A stretch of DNA of 64,000 bases from Blastococcus tunisiensis (lineage in GTDB: Bacteria; Actinomycetota; Actinomycetes; Mycobacteriales; Geodermatophilaceae). Shown here piece after piece: positions 1-14,395 of this stretch. Within the stretch, counting starts at the first letter, position 1. Each line of letters starts with the position of its first letter. A program made the position numbers and the translations under genes. The notes beneath the pieces were generated by a model, which searched no databases, was not told where the DNA came from, and saw only the letters and a program-made list of their open reading frames with translations. The stretch lies in assembly GCF_900112815.1 (NCBI RefSeq), contig NZ_FOND01000011.1, forward strand, positions 62,001-126,000, given 5' to 3'.

Positions 1-240
1 CTCGCCCGCGGCGACGTCGACCGCCACCGCGCGCTCGTCGACCGGATGGGCCTGCCCACCCGGTACGCCGGCCACTGGGCCACGCTGCAGTCGGTGATGC
101 GGGTGGACAAGAAGGCCCGCGGCGCCACCCTGCGCTTCGTCGTCCTCGACGGCCTCGGCAATCCCACGATCCTGACCGATCCCGACCAGGCCTGGCTCGA
201 CGCCGCCTGGGCCGCCGTCTCTGCCGAAGGAACCCCATGA
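1..240 (+). CDS. aroB: 3-dehydroquinate synthase, C-terminal fragment (cut by window edge)
   Basis: Reading frame 1 is open from the first base and gives 79 residues ending in a normal stop. The fragment has the C-terminal pattern of AroB: a GLPT turn, then MRVDKKARG and [10 protein letters not shown], in which the lysine/arginine-rich DKK segment contributes to substrate and NAD binding in the family. AroB closes the first carbocycle of the shikimate pathway by converting DAHP to 3-dehydroquinate. The next gene, aroQ, starts inside the aroB stop region (ATGA overlap), so the two consecutive pathway steps are translationally coupled. The true start lies outside the window. Confidence 0.9.
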   Translation, partial: LARGDVDRHRALVDRMGLPTRYAGHWATLQSVMRVDKKARGATLRFVVLDGLGNPTILTDPDQAWLDAAWAAVSAEGTP

Positions 241-671
241 CCATCCAGGTGCTCAACGGCCCGAACCTCGGCCGGCTCGGGCTGCGTGAGCCGCAGAAGT
301 ACGGCACGACGACCTACGCCGAGCTCGTCGAGCTGGTGGAGGCCACCGGCCGGGAGATGGGCGTGGAGGTGCGGGTCCGTCAGACCGACGACGAGGGCGA
401 GATGCTGCGCTGGGTGCACGCCGCCTCCGACGCCGGCGACCCGGTGCTGATCAACCCCGGCGGCTGGTCGCACACCTCCGTGGCGCTGCGCGACGCCCTC
501 GCCGGGCTGAACGCCCCCCTGGTGGAGGTGCACCTCACCAACATCCACGCCCGCGAGGAGTTCCGGCACCACTCCTACGTCTCCGGGGTGGCCGACGGCG
601 TGATCGCCGGGCTCGGGGTCAGCGGCTACATCCTGGCGCTGGGCTGGCTGGCGCAGCAGGGCGTGCGTTGA
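237..671 (+). CDS. aroQ: type II 3-dehydroquinate dehydratase
   Basis: The product is 144 residues, the usual length of type II dehydroquinases, which dehydrate 3-dehydroquinate to 3-dehydroshikimate as dodecamers in the cytosol. All family signatures are visible: [10 protein letters not shown] near residue 6, the lid tyrosine in [22 protein letters not shown] around residues 77-92, and [18 protein letters not shown] with the conserved His, Arg and Glu. The ATG at 237 overlaps the aroB stop by 4 bp, and the aroQ stop overlaps the TTG start of pepQ. The order aroB-aroQ-pepQ-efp-nusB is the standard actinobacterial arrangement, which supports the call. Confidence 0.97.
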   Translation: MTIQVLNGPNLGRLGLREPQKYGTTTYAELVELVEATGREMGVEVRVRQTDDEGEMLRWVHAASDAGDPVLINPGGWSHTSVALRDALAGLNAPLVEVHLTNIHAREEFRHHSYVSGVADGVIAGLGVSGYILALGWLAQQGVR

Positions 672-1768
672 GGACGGCGGACCGCCGCGACGCGCTGCGG
701 CGGACGGCGGCCGAGCGCGGGCTCGACGCCGTCCTGGTCACCAACCTGCTGAATGTGCGGTACCTGACCGGGTTCACCGGGTCCAACGGCGTGCTGCTGG
801 TTTCGACTTCCGGCGCCGACCTGTTCGGCACCGACGGGCGGTACACCACCCAGGCCGCGGCCCAGGTGCCCGGCGTGGAGGTGCTCGTCGACCGCGGCAC
901 CGTGGCCGCGGTCGCCCGCGAGGCGGTGCGCCGTGGCCTCGGCCGCCTCGGCTACGAGTCCCACCACCTCACCGTCGACGGGCTGGCGCACCTGGAGAAG
1001 GTGCTCGCCGATGCGGCCGCCGGGGGCACCCTGCCGGAGCTGGCCTCGGTCCGCCGGGCCGTGGAGGCGCAGCGCGCGATCAAGGACGACGACGAGATCG
1101 AGGCCCTCCGCCGCGCGTGCGCGGTGGCCGACCAGGCGCTGGCCGAGCTCGCCGCCGAGGGGGCACTGCGGCCCGGCCGCACGGAGCTGGAGGTCGGGCG
1201 CGAGCTCGACGCCCGGATGCTGCGCCTGGGCGCGGAGGCGCCGTCGTTCGAGACGATCGTGGCCGCCGGCGCCAACTCCGCGATCCCGCACCATCGGCCC
1301 GACGCCACCGTGCTGCGGGACGGGGACTTCCTCAAGCTGGACTTCGGCGCCACCGTCGACGGCTACCACTCCGACATGACCCGCACCGTCGTGCTCGGGC
1401 ACGCCGCCGACTGGCAGCGGGAGGTCTACGCGCTCGTCGCCGCCTCCCAGGCTGCCGGCCGGGCGGCCCTGGCGGTCGGGGCGGACGTCGTCGCCGTGGA
1501 CGCCGCCGCCCGGGACGTCATCGTCGACGCGGGCCACGGCGAGCACTTCTCCCACGGGCTGGGGCACGGGGTCGGGCTGGAGATCCACGAGGCGCCGGGC
1601 ATCGGTCCGCTCGGCGCGGGTACCCTGGCCGCCGGCATGGCCGTCACCGTGGAGCCGGGCGTCTACCTGCCCGGCCACGGCGGTGTCCGGATCGAGGACA
1701 CCCTGGTCGTCACGGACGACGCGCCCGAACTGTTGACCCTCACGAGCAAGGAACTGCTGGTTCTCTGA
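668..1768 (+). CDS. pepQ: M24 family Xaa-Pro peptidase (PepQ/PepP-like)
   Basis: This 366-residue cytosolic metallopeptidase has an N-terminal creatinase-like domain (about residues 1-130) and a C-terminal pita-bread catalytic domain. The five dinuclear metal ligands are visible: two Asp in [17 protein letters not shown], His in [13 protein letters not shown], Glu in VTVEPGVY and Glu in VRIEDTLV. The family cleaves peptides at Xaa-Pro bonds. The start is TTG at 668, overlapping the aroQ stop. The protein aligns from its first residues (a [20 protein letters not shown]-type N-terminus), so no longer start is needed. Its stop overlaps the efp ATG by one base (TGATG). The pepQ-efp pairing matches the mycobacterial order. 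Confidence 0.93.
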   Translation: MRTADRRDALRRTAAERGLDAVLVTNLLNVRYLTGFTGSNGVLLVSTSGADLFGTDGRYTTQAAAQVPGVEVLVDRGTVAAVAREAVRRGLGRLGYESHHLTVDGLAHLEKVLADAAAGGTLPELASVRRAVEAQRAIKDDDEIEALRRACAVADQALAELAAEGALRPGRTELEVGRELDARMLRLGAEAPSFETIVAAGANSAIPHHRPDATVLRDGDFLKLDFGATVDGYHSDMTRTVVLGHAADWQREVYALVAASQAAGRAALAVGADVVAVDAAARDVIVDAGHGEHFSHGLGHGVGLEIHEAPGIGPLGAGTLAAGMAVTVEPGVYLPGHGGVRIEDTLVVTDDAPELLTLTSKELLVL

Positions 1769-2328
1769 TGGCTACCACCAACGACCTGAAGAACGGCATC
1801 GTCCTCAACCTGGACGGCCAGCTCTGGACGGTGACCGACTTCCAGCACGTCAAGCCGGGCAAGGGTGGCGCGTTCGTCCGCACCACGCTGAAGAACGTGC
1901 TGTCGGGCAAGGTCGTCGACAAGACGTTCAACGCCGGCACCAAGGTGGAGACCGCCAACGTCGACAAGCGGTCGATGACCTACCTGTACAAGGACGGCAC
2001 CGACTTCGTCTTCATGGACGGCGACACCTACGACCAGATCCACGTGTCGTCGGAGGTCGTCGGCGGGGGTGCCGACTACCTGCTGGAGAACACCGAGGTC
2101 ATCGTGGCCGTGCACGACGGCACCCCGCTCTACGTCGAGCTGCCGGTGACCCTGGAGCTCGTCGTCGAGCACACCGACCCGGGCCTGCAGGGCGACCGCT
2201 CCACCGGCGGCACCAAGCCGGCCACGCTGGAGACCGGCGCGCAGATCCAGGTCCCGCTGTTCATCACCACCGGCGAGAAGCTGAAGGTCGACACCCGCGA
2301 CGGCCGGTACCTCGGCCGGGTCAACTGA
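1768..2328 (+). CDS. efp: elongation factor P
   Basis: The product is 186 residues, a normal EF-P length, with three beta-barrel domains. EF-P enters the ribosomal E site and relieves stalling at polyproline stretches. The N-terminal KOW-like domain ends in the loop [13 protein letters not shown], whose tip lysine (PGKGG) is the residue that faces the P-site tRNA. The C-terminal OB domain ends in [18 protein letters not shown], a family signature. The start is the ATG sharing its A with the pepQ stop. An upstream longer frame in the same phase is only the shadow of pepQ. I see no dedicated modification gene nearby. Confidence 0.98.
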   Translation: MATTNDLKNGIVLNLDGQLWTVTDFQHVKPGKGGAFVRTTLKNVLSGKVVDKTFNAGTKVETANVDKRSMTYLYKDGTDFVFMDGDTYDQIHVSSEVVGGGADYLLENTEVIVAVHDGTPLYVELPVTLELVVEHTDPGLQGDRSTGGTKPATLETGAQIQVPLFITTGEKLKVDTRDGRYLGRVN

Positions 2329-2359
2329 GCTGCGTCGGCTGAGCGAGGCACCTCGTCCC

Positions 2360-2767
2360 ATGGCTGCCCGTACCAAGGCGCGCAAGCGTGCCGTCGACGT
2401 CCTCTACGAGGCCGACCTGCGGGGGGACGACCGGCTCGCCGTCCTCCGCGACCGGATCGGGACGGCGAACCCCCCGGTTCCCGAGCACACCGTCCGGCTG
2501 GTGGAGGGCGTGGCCGAGCACGCCGCCCGCATCGACGGGCTGATCGACGCGCACGCGGCCAACTGGTCGATCGACCGGCTGCCCGACGTCGACCGGGCGA
2601 TCCTGCGGATGGCCGTGTTCGAGCTGCTGTGGGTCGACGACGTGCCCGACGTCGTCGTCATCGACGAGGCGGTCGAGCTGGCCAAGGCGCTGTCCACCGA
2701 CGACTCACCGGCCTACGTCAACGGTGTCCTGGGCGCGATCCTCGCCGCCGAGGTGCCCACCGCCTGA
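2360..2767 (+). CDS. nusB: transcription antitermination protein NusB
   Basis: This 135-residue all-helical RNA-binding protein, with S10/NusE, supports antitermination of rRNA operons. The motifs ARTKARKRAVDVLYEADLR at the N-terminus, WSIDRLPDVDRAILRMAVFEL in the middle and AVELAKALSTDDSPAYVNGVLGAI near the end are typical. The ATG at 2360 follows efp by 31 bp, so nusB probably closes the operon. The 266 bp after its stop contain no gene I can support, only the upstream region of the epoxide hydrolase gene. Confidence 0.96.
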   Translation: MAARTKARKRAVDVLYEADLRGDDRLAVLRDRIGTANPPVPEHTVRLVEGVAEHAARIDGLIDAHAANWSIDRLPDVDRAILRMAVFELLWVDDVPDVVVIDEAVELAKALSTDDSPAYVNGVLGAILAAEVPTA

Positions 2768-3033
2768 CGGCGGGCGCACGTGCGCCCCAGGGTGTCGCTC
2801 CAGGCGCTGCATGACGGTGCGGCATCGTCCATGACCAGGTGCCACGGCGCGCCCGGGGTGGTTGACGGGTCGTCGACGGCGGCGCTTCGATCGTCCACGG
2901 GTAGGGGCAGCTCTCTGGATGGAGCGTCGGTCGCCGGCTGACCCGTGGAACCCACTCTCGATAGCGCAACGGGGGCACCGAAGCCTCCCTGGCGCGGACG
3001 TCCCGGCGCGATCCCTCGTACGAGGAGATGCAC

Positions 3034-4290
3034 ATGTCCGTGCCCGTCGACCCCACCCCACGTACGGCGACCGTCGCCGCCGTGCCCGAACCGCGCGCCG
3101 AGGCCGACCTGACCGCGGTCCGCCCCTTCGAGGTCCACGTCCCGGATGCGGAGCTCGCCGAGCTGCGCCGCCGTCTCGCGGCCACGCGCTGGCCCACCCG
3201 GGAGCTGGTGCCGGACCGCGCGCAGGGCGTGCAGCTGACGACGATGCAGGAGCTCACCCGCTACTGGGCGAGCGAGTACGACTGGCGCCGGTGCGAGGCC
3301 CGGCTGAACGCGCTGCCGCAGTTCACGACCGAGATCGACGGGGTCGACGTCCACTTCGTCCACGTGCGGTCGCCGCACGCGGACGCGATGCCGCTGATCA
3401 TCACGCACGGCTGGCCGGGGTCGGTCCTGGAGCTGCTCGACGTCATCGGCCCGCTCACCGACCCCACCGCGCACGGCGGGCGCGCCGAGGACGCCTTCGA
3501 CCTCGTGCTGCCATCGCTGCCCGGCTACGGCTTCTCCGGCGAGCCGTCGGTGCTCGGCTGGGACTCGGGCCGGGTGGCACGCGCATGGGCGGAGCTGATG
3601 CACCGCCTCGGCTACACCCGCTACGTCGCCCAGGGCGGCGACGTGGGCGCCCTCGTCACCGACCTCATGGGACGACAGGCGGTGGCCGGTCTCGTCGGCT
3701 ACCACCTCAACCTGCTCACGGCAGTGCTGGCGATCGGCGACCACCTGCCGAAGGAATCCGACCAGGAACGCGCGGCGGCCGAGGCCTTCGCGACGTTCCG
3801 GCAGGACGGCTTCGGCTACTTCCTCGAGATGGCCACCCGGCCCCAGACGATCGGCTACGCACTGCTGGACTCACCCGTGGCGCTGGCGGCGTGGCTGCTC
3901 GACCACGACACGGACAGCTACCAGAAGATCTCCCGCGCGTTCGTCGACGGGCAGCCCGTGGGCAGGCTCACCCGGGAGAGCATCGTCGACAACGTCACGC
4001 TGTACTGGCTCACCCGCACCGCGGCGTCGGCGGCCCGGTCGTACTGGGAGGACGCACGAGCGCTGGCCGCGGCGCTGGCGAGCGGTCAGCCTCCTCCGGC
4101 CGTCACGGTGCCGGTCGGCTTCACCACGTTCCCCGGCGAGATCTGGGCCTCCCCCCGCAGCTGGGTGGAGGCGGTCTACCCCGGCCTCGCCTACTTCCAC
4201 GAGGCCGAGAGGGGCGGCCACTTCGCCGCATGGGAGGAGCCCGAGGTCTTCACCAGGGAGGTCAGGGCGGCGTTCCGGCACCTGCGCTAG
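3034..4290 (+). CDS. epoxide hydrolase, EHN-domain alpha/beta hydrolase
   Basis: This is a roughly 418-residue alpha/beta hydrolase of the microsomal-type epoxide hydrolase family, which opens epoxides through a covalent ester on an Asp nucleophile. The N-terminal EHN segment (VRPFEVHVPDAELAELRRRL) is followed by the oxyanion motif HGWPGS, the nucleophile elbow GGDVGA and the C-terminal catalytic His in RGGHFAAWEEPE. The start is ATG 3034, six bases after GAGGAG at 3022-3027. An ATG two codons upstream abuts that Shine-Dalgarno sequence. The gene stands alone between nusB and bldD and ends in a strong hairpin. Its natural substrate cannot be read from the sequence, and no cytochrome P450 or monooxygenase lies beside it. 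Confidence 0.9.
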   Translation: MSVPVDPTPRTATVAAVPEPRAEADLTAVRPFEVHVPDAELAELRRRLAATRWPTRELVPDRAQGVQLTTMQELTRYWASEYDWRRCEARLNALPQFTTEIDGVDVHFVHVRSPHADAMPLIITHGWPGSVLELLDVIGPLTDPTAHGGRAEDAFDLVLPSLPGYGFSGEPSVLGWDSGRVARAWAELMHRLGYTRYVAQGGDVGALVTDLMGRQAVAGLVGYHLNLLTAVLAIGDHLPKESDQERAAAEAFATFRQDGFGYFLEMATRPQTIGYALLDSPVALAAWLLDHDTDSYQKISRAFVDGQPVGRLTRESIVDNVTLYWLTRTAASAARSYWEDARALAAALASGQPPPAVTVPVGFTTFPGEIWASPRSWVEAVYPGLAYFHEAERGGHFAAWEEPEVFTREVRAAFRHLR

Positions 4291-4297
4291 CCGCGGC

Positions 4298-4331
4298 GTC
4301 GGGAAGGTCCGCCGGCGCGGGCCTTCCCGAC
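4298..4331. terminator. bidirectional hairpin terminator between epoxide hydrolase and bldD
   Basis: GTCGGGAAGG (4298-4307) pairs perfectly with CCTTCCCGAC (4322-4331). Two further G-C pairs and one G-U pair extend the stem to 13 bp around an 8-base loop. It lies between two convergent genes, so it can end transcription from both sides. There is no U tract, as is common for actinobacterial terminators. Confidence 0.8.
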
Positions 4332-4395
4332 AGGCGGGTCGAGGCGGTGCGGGGTGGAGCCGACCTCGCAGCAGCCACCCGTCGCCGATGCCGGT

Positions 4396-4944
4396 TCAGC
4401 GGGGGGAGCGGCGGCGCTCCCAGTTGGGGTCGAGCTCCTCGTCGTCGTCGCCGCCGAAGCCGACGACGCTCTCCATGCCGGGGGAGAGGACGCCCCACTC
4501 GATCAGCCGGGTGGTCAGCTCGTCGGGGCTCATGTCGTAGATGATCGCCAGCGACTTGAGGTCCTCGGCGCGGATCGAGAGCACCTTGCCGTTGTAGTCG
4601 TGCCGCTGTGCCTGGATGGTCGAGGCGTAGCGGGCCAGCGGGCCGGCCTCGTCGGCGGGCAGCGAGCCCAGCGACTCCAGGTTCAGCACGATCTTGGTGC
4701 TGGAGGTGACCGCGGAGCTGGGCCGCGGGTCGGGCAGCAGCTCGGAGACGGGGACGCCGTAGAACACGGCCAGCTCCGAGAGCCGCTGCACGGTGACGGC
4801 GCGGTCCCCGCGCTCGTAGGAGCCGACGACGACTGCCTTCCAGCGGCCGTGCGACTTGTCCTCCACCCCCTGCAGCGACAGGCCCTGCTGATTGCGGATG
4901 GCGCGGAGGCGGGCACCGAGGGCCCGTGAGTAGTCGGTGCTCAT
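4396..4944 (-). CDS. bldD: developmental regulator BldD (c-di-GMP-responsive)
   Basis: The 182-residue product has an N-terminal XRE helix-turn-helix (about residues 5-65, with [12 protein letters not shown] and [15 protein letters not shown]) and a C-terminal ligand domain. In Streptomyces a c-di-GMP tetramer glues two BldD C-domains together so that the dimer represses sporulation genes. The binding signature RXD-X8-RXXD is intact here as RHD, eight residues, then RAED (within [11 protein letters not shown] and VLSIRAEDL). I chose the ATG at 4944 because family similarity begins at [15 protein letters not shown]. The longer open frame to 5154 has low-complexity coding unlike BldD. A C-terminal tail of about 25 residues rich in Asp, Glu and Arg is longer than in Streptomyces BldD. 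A GGDEF-EAL protein at 54967 could help set its ligand level. Confidence 0.95.
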   Translation of the reverse strand: MSTDYSRALGARLRAIRNQQGLSLQGVEDKSHGRWKAVVVGSYERGDRAVTVQRLSELAVFYGVPVSELLPDPRPSSAVTSSTKIVLNLESLGSLPADEAGPLARYASTIQAQRHDYNGKVLSIRAEDLKSLAIIYDMSPDELTTRLIEWGVLSPGMESVVGFGGDDDEELDPNWERRRSPR

Positions 4945-4987
4945 CGCTGTCTGCTCACTGTCCGTCGTCTCGGGAACGTCATGTTGG

Positions 4988-5000
4988 TCACTGAGCGTAC
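4988..5000 (-). promoter_or_regulatory. bldD promoter with candidate BldD autoregulatory box
   Basis: On the minus strand TACGCT (4999-4994) is a plausible -10 box about 50 bases upstream of the bldD ATG. The plus-strand 13-mer TCACTGAGCGTAC here agrees with the published BldD consensus TNACNC(A/T)GNGTNA at 7 of 9 defined positions. The minus-strand reading also agrees at 7 of 9. It overlaps the -10 box, as expected for autorepression, which is known for Streptomyces bldD. The match is imperfect, so this is a candidate only. Confidence 0.45.
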
Positions 5001-5129
5001 TGGTCGCGGGCGGCGCGCAACAGGCGGCGTCCCGTCCTTCGTCGGTGGCTCTCCGGTGGGCGCGCCCGGCCCATTCCGGTCCCGACCTGGGGCGGAACAG
5101 GCGGCGGTCGGGGCGGTCGGCGGGTGCAG

Positions 5130-5135
5130 TACCGT
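5130..5135 (+). promoter_or_regulatory. pyr operon promoter -10 box
   Basis: TACCGT fits the actinobacterial TANNNT -10 pattern. It would start transcription near 5142, giving a leader of about 54 bases that contains the PyrR hairpin. No clear -35 element is visible. Confidence 0.45.
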
Positions 5136-5153
5136 CGGCGTCGGTCCCACCCA

Positions 5154-6738
<1,585 letters not shown>

Positions 6739-6742
<4 letters not shown>

Positions 6743-8028
6743 CCACGTACCTCATCACGGGCTCGCGGCCCTACGGCGGGGACGCCACGGACATCCTGAT
6801 CGCGGACGGGCGGATCACGGCCGTCGGCGACTCGCTGTCGGCTCCCGGTGCCGAGGTCGTCGACGCGGCCGGGCTGATCGCCCTGCCCGGACTGGTCGAC
6901 CTGCACACCCACCTGCGCGAGCCCGGCCGGGAGGACGCCGAGACCGTCGAGACCGGCAGCCGCGCCGCCGCGCTGGGCGGCTTCACCGCCGTGCACGCCA
7001 TGGCCAACACCGACCCGGTCGCCGACACCGCGGGTGTCGTCGAGCAGGTGTGGCGGCTCGGCGAGCAGGCCGGCCTGGTCGACGTCGTCCCGGTGGGTGC
7101 GGTGACCGTCGGGCTCAGGGGCGAGCGGCTGGCCGAGCTCGGCGCGATGGCGGACTCGGCGGCCCGGGTGCGGGTGTTCTCCGACGACGGGCTCTGCGTC
7201 AGCGACCCGGCGCTCATGCGCCGGGCGCTGGAGTACGTGAAGGCCTTCGACGGCGTGGTGGCCCAGCACGCCGAGGAGCCGCGGCTCACCGCCGGCGCCC
7301 AGATGCACGAGGGCGACCGGTCGGCGCGCCTGGGCCTCACCGGCTGGCCGGCCGCCGCCGAGGAGGCGATCATCGCCCGCGACGTGCTGCTGGCCGGCCA
7401 CGTCGGCGCCCGGCTGCACGTCTGCCACGTCTCCACGGCCGGCTCGGTGGAACTGCTCCGCTGGGCGAAGGCGCGCGGCGTCCAGGTGACCGCCGAGGTC
7501 ACCCCCCACCACCTGCTGCTCACCGACGCCTGCGCGGAGAGCTACGACCCGGTGTTCAAGGTCAACCCGCCGCTGCGCACCGACGAGGACGTCGCCGCGC
7601 TCCGGCAGGGGCTCGCGGACGGCACGATCGACGCCGTCGCCACCGACCACGCCCCGCACGCGGTCGAGGACAAGGAGAGCGAGTGGGCCCAGGCCCGGCC
7701 CGGGATGCTCGGGCTGGAGCAGGCCCTGTCGGTCGTCGTCGAGACGATGGTCGAGACCGGCCTGCTCGACTGGGCCGGCGTCGCCGACCGCATGTCCGTC
7801 CGCCCCGCGGCGATCGGTCGCCTCGCCGGTCACGGCCGGCCACTGGCCGTCGGCGAGCCGGCCAACCTGCTGCTGCTGGACCCCGCGCACCGGGCTCCCG
7901 TCGACCCGGCCGCACTGGCCAGCCGCAGCCGCAACAGCCCCTATGCCGGCCGGGAGCTCCCCGGCCGGGTGGTCGCGACGTTCCTGCGGGGGACGCCGAC
8001 CGTTCTGGACGGAAAGGCAACACGGTGA
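6739..8028 (+). CDS. pyrC: dihydroorotase, class I
   Basis: This 429-residue amidohydrolase cyclises carbamoyl aspartate to dihydroorotate. The metal-binding motif [10 protein letters not shown] places the two histidines near residues 56 and 58. FSDDGLCV supplies the aspartate of the active site, HVCHVST and the catalytic VATDHAPH (near residue 300) follow, and [10 protein letters not shown] closes the family pattern. The ATG overlaps the pyrB stop by 4 bp. In many actinobacteria a small membrane-protein gene separates pyrC from carA. Here only about 76 bp of GAGCG-rich spacer does. Confidence 0.97.
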
Positions 8029-8029
8029 G

Positions 8030-8092
8030 GCGACAGCGAGTGAGCATCGCAGCGAGGGACGAGCGAGGAGCGGAGCGAGCGCGGAGCCGAAC
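8030..8092. repeat. GAGCG-rich low-complexity spacer between pyrC and carA
   Basis: This is a purine-rich stretch with repeated GAGCGA / GCGAGG / GAGCGG words, unlike the surrounding coding DNA. It is the only sizeable gap inside the otherwise overlapping pyr operon. It ends just before the carA Shine-Dalgarno AGGAG at 8093-8097. Its role is unknown, and it could be a dispersed spacer element of this genome. Confidence 0.4.
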
Positions 8093-8104
8093 AGGAGTTG
8101 CGGA

Positions 8105-9270
8105 GTGAGTCAGGCGATCCTCGTGCTCGAGGACGGCAAGACGTTCCGGGGCGAGGCCTACGGCGCGGTCGGGACGACGGTCGGCGAGGCGGTCTTCGCC
8201 ACCGGGATGACCGGCTACCAGGAGACGCTGACCGATCCCAGCTATCACCGGCAGGTCGTCGTCATGACCGCCCCGCACGTCGGCAACACCGGCGTCAACG
8301 GCGAGGACGACGAGAGCAGCCGCATGTGGGTGGCCGGCTTCGTCGTCCGCGACCCGGCCCGCCGGTCCTCGAACTGGCGGGCCACCGGCAGCCTGGACGA
8401 CGAACTGGTGCGACAGGGGATCGTCGGCATCAGCGGGATCGACACCCGTGCGCTGACCCGGCACCTGCGCGACCGCGGCGCGATGCGCGCCGGCATCAGC
8501 TCGGTGCTCACCGACCCGGACGAGCTGCTGGCGCAGGTGACCGCGGCCGACAGCATGACCGGGGCGGACCTCGCCCCGCAGGTGAGCACCGGGGCGGCCT
8601 ACGTCGTCCCGGCGGTGGGGGAGAAGCGGTACACGATCGCCGCCCTCGACCTCGGCATCAAGACGGCCACCCCGCGGCACCTGGCCGAGCTCGGTGTCGA
8701 GACCCACGTCCTCCCGTCCACCGCCACCGCCGAGGAGCTGCTGGCGGCCGGCCCGGACGGCGTCTTCCTCTCCAACGGCCCCGGTGACCCGGCCGCCGCC
8801 GACTACGCCGTCGAGGCGGTCCGCGGGGTGCTGGACGCGCGACGGCCGCTGTTCGGCATCTGCTTCGGCAACCAGATCCTCGGCCGGGCCCTGGGCCTGG
8901 GCACCTACAAGCTGCGCTTCGGCCACCGGGGCCTGAACCAGCCGGTGCTCGACCGGGTCAGCGGCACGGTGCGGGTGACCAGCCACAACCACGGCTTCGC
9001 CGTCGACGCCCCGCTCGACCGGCCGACCGACACGCCCTACGGGCCGGTGGAGGTCAGCCACGTCGGGCTCAACGACGACGTGGTGGAGGGCCTGCGGCTG
9101 ACCGGGGCGCCGGCGTTCAGCGTCCAGTTCCACCCGGAGTCCGCGGCCGGGCCGCACGACGCCGCGCCGCTGTTCCAGCGGTTCGTCGACCTGATGGAGA
9201 CCGCACGCCGCGACGGTGCGGCGGTCAGCCCGCCACCCGTGGTGGAGCACAGCACGGGGGAGGACGCCTG

Positions 9271-9271
<1 letters not shown>
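8105..9271 (+). CDS. carA: carbamoyl-phosphate synthase small (glutaminase) subunit
   Basis: The 388-residue subunit hydrolyses glutamine and channels ammonia to CarB for carbamoyl phosphate used by pyrimidine and arginine synthesis. The N-terminal CPSase domain ([33 protein letters not shown]) is followed by a class I glutaminase domain. That domain carries the nucleophilic Cys in [17 protein letters not shown], and the His and Glu of FSVQFHPE. The start is GTG 8105, seven bases after AGGAG. The longer upstream frame reads through pyrC and spacer and is rejected. The stop shares one base with the carB ATG. Confidence 0.97.
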
Positions 9272-12575
<3,304 letters not shown>

Positions 12576-12579
<4 letters not shown>

Positions 12580-13451
12580 CCCCGCTGACCACCCCGGCCC
12601 CGCGCGCGGCCCGGCCGCCGGTGCAGCGCGTGGTACGGGTCGCCGGTCGCCGGCCGGTCGGCGACTACGTCGAGCTGACCCTGGCCGCGCCGGAGATCGC
12701 CGAGCGCGCCGAACCGGGCCAGTTCGTCGCCTTCGCCGTCGGGGGCCCGACGTCCGGGCTCCTGCTGCGCCGCTCGATCGCGATCGCGACCGCCCGGGAC
12801 GGCGAGGTGAGCGTGGTGGTGTCCGCCGCGGGGCCCGGGTCCACCTGGCTCACCGAGCGGCAGGTGGGCGACACCGTGGACGTGGTGGGCCCGCTGGGCC
12901 GGCGGTACCCGATGCCGCCCCCGGGCACCCCGGCGCTCGTCGTCGGCGGGGGGTACGGGTCGGCCGCGCTGCTGGGCCTGACCGCGGCCCTGCGCGACGC
13001 CGGCTCGGCGGTCGTCGCCGTCGTGGGCGCGGCCACGGCCGGGCGGCTGTGCTCGGTGGACGACCTGGGGGAGCTGGCCGAGGTGGTCGTCACGACCGAC
13101 GACGGCAGCGCCGGGCAGCGGGGGTGGGTGACCGACGCCGTCGCTCGCGTGATCGGCCGGGCCGGGATCGTCTACGCGTGCGGGCCGATGGGCATGCTCC
13201 GGGCGGTCGCCGAGCAGGCGACCGCCGCCGGCGTGCCGTCCTACGTCGCGGTGGAGGAGTCGATGGCCTGCGGGATCGGGGTCTGCATGACCTGCGTGCT
13301 GCCGGTGGTCGGGGAGGACGGGCGCACCCGGTTCTCCCGCTCGTGCACCGAGGGGCCCGTGTTCGGCGGGGACCGGGTGCGCTTCGCCGACGTCGGCACC
13401 CTGCCGTGGGACGTCGTCGGCGCCGACGCGATGGGAGTGGTGCAGCCGTGA
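12576..13451 (+). CDS. pyrK: dihydroorotate dehydrogenase B electron-transfer subunit
   Basis: The 291-residue product has a ferredoxin-reductase-like FAD/NAD fold and a C-terminal [2Fe-2S] site. [12 protein letters not shown] and LRRSIAIA match the FAD region. [15 protein letters not shown] and YACGPMGML match the NAD side. [13 protein letters not shown] plus a later Cys in SRSC give the four cluster ligands in the PyrK spacing. PyrK passes electrons from PyrD to NAD. The GTG start overlaps the carB stop, and the stop overlaps the pyrD GTG. It makes this a class 1B dihydroorotate dehydrogenase, in contrast to the quinone-linked class 2 enzyme of mycobacteria and corynebacteria. Confidence 0.93.
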
Positions 13452-14395
13452 CCGCCGTGGACACCGCCGTCGACATGTCGACCGCGCTGGGGGCCGCACC
13501 GATCCCGAGCCCGGTGCTCACCGCGTCCGGCTGCTCGGCCAACGGCGCGGAGCTCGAGCCGTTCGTCGACCTCACCGCGATCGGCGCGGTGGTGACCAAG
13601 TCGGTGCAGCTGCGCCCCCGGTCCGGCCGGCCGACGCCGCGCATGGCCGAGACGCCCAGCGGCATGCTCAACTCGATCGGCCTGCAGGGCCCGGGCATCG
13701 ACGGTCTGCTCGCCGACGACCTGCCGTGGCTGGCCGAGCGCGGGGTCCGGGCGTTCGTCTCGATCGCCGGCACCCGCGTGGAGGACTTCGCCGAGCTGGC
13801 CCAGCGGCTGCGTGGCGTCCCGGGGGTGCTGGGCCTCGAGGTCAACATCAGCTGCCCGAACGTCGAGAGCCGCGGCGAGGTGTTCGCCTGCGACCCGGTC
13901 GCCGCCTCCGACGTGGTCTCCGCGGTGCGCGCCGTCGCGGACCCGGCGCACCCGGTCTACGCCAAGCTCAGCCCCGACGTCACCGACATCGTGAGCGTGG
14001 CCCGGGCGGTCACCGACGCGGGCGCCGACGGCCTGTCGATGATCAACACGCTGCTGGGCCTGGTCATCGATCCCGACACCATGCGCCCGGTCCTCGGCGG
14101 GGTGACCGGTGGCCTCTCCGGGCCGGCGATCCGGCCGGTCGCGCTGCGGTGCGTCTGGCAGGTGCACCGAGCGCTGCCCCACGTGCCCATCCTGGGCATG
14201 GGCGGCATCCGCACCGGCCTCGACGCCCTGCAGTTCGTGCTCGCCGGCGCGTCGGCGGTCTCCGTCGGGACGGCGGTCTTCCACGATCCGTCCGCGGTCG
14301 CCCGGGTCCACGAGGAACTCGCCGTCGCGCTCGCCCAGCGGGGCTTCGCGAGCCTGCGGGACGCCGTCGGCTTCGCACACCGGGAGGCGGCGTGA
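13448..14395 (+). CDS. pyrD: dihydroorotate dehydrogenase, class 1B catalytic subunit
   Basis: The 315-residue FMN TIM barrel oxidises dihydroorotate to orotate in the cytosol. PVLTASGCSANG at the N-terminus, TKSVQLRPRSGRPTPRM with the FMN-binding lysine, the catalytic Cys in EVNISCPNV, YAKLSPDV, GGLSGPAIRPVAL and GMGGIRTGLDALQF are all typical of class 1B. The cysteine base separates it from class 2 enzymes, which use serine. Four-base overlaps join it to pyrK upstream and pyrF downstream. The long same-phase frame upstream is a shadow of carB and pyrK. Confidence 0.96.
   Translation: MTAVDTAVDMSTALGAAPIPSPVLTASGCSANGAELEPFVDLTAIGAVVTKSVQLRPRSGRPTPRMAETPSGMLNSIGLQGPGIDGLLADDLPWLAERGVRAFVSIAGTRVEDFAELAQRLRGVPGVLGLEVNISCPNVESRGEVFACDPVAASDVVSAVRAVADPAHPVYAKLSPDVTDIVSVARAVTDAGADGLSMINTLLGLVIDPDTMRPVLGGVTGGLSGPAIRPVALRCVWQVHRALPHVPILGMGGIRTGLDALQFVLAGASAVSVGTAVFHDPSAVARVHEELAVALAQRGFASLRDAVGFAHREAA

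Noticed and set aside
626-1678. Long minus-strand frame opposite pepQ (and similar long antisense frames throughout)
   Set aside because: High-GC coding DNA leaves antisense and shifted frames open. The residues are Arg/Ala/Gly/His-rich with no recognisable motif, and the opposite strand carries a clear conserved gene.
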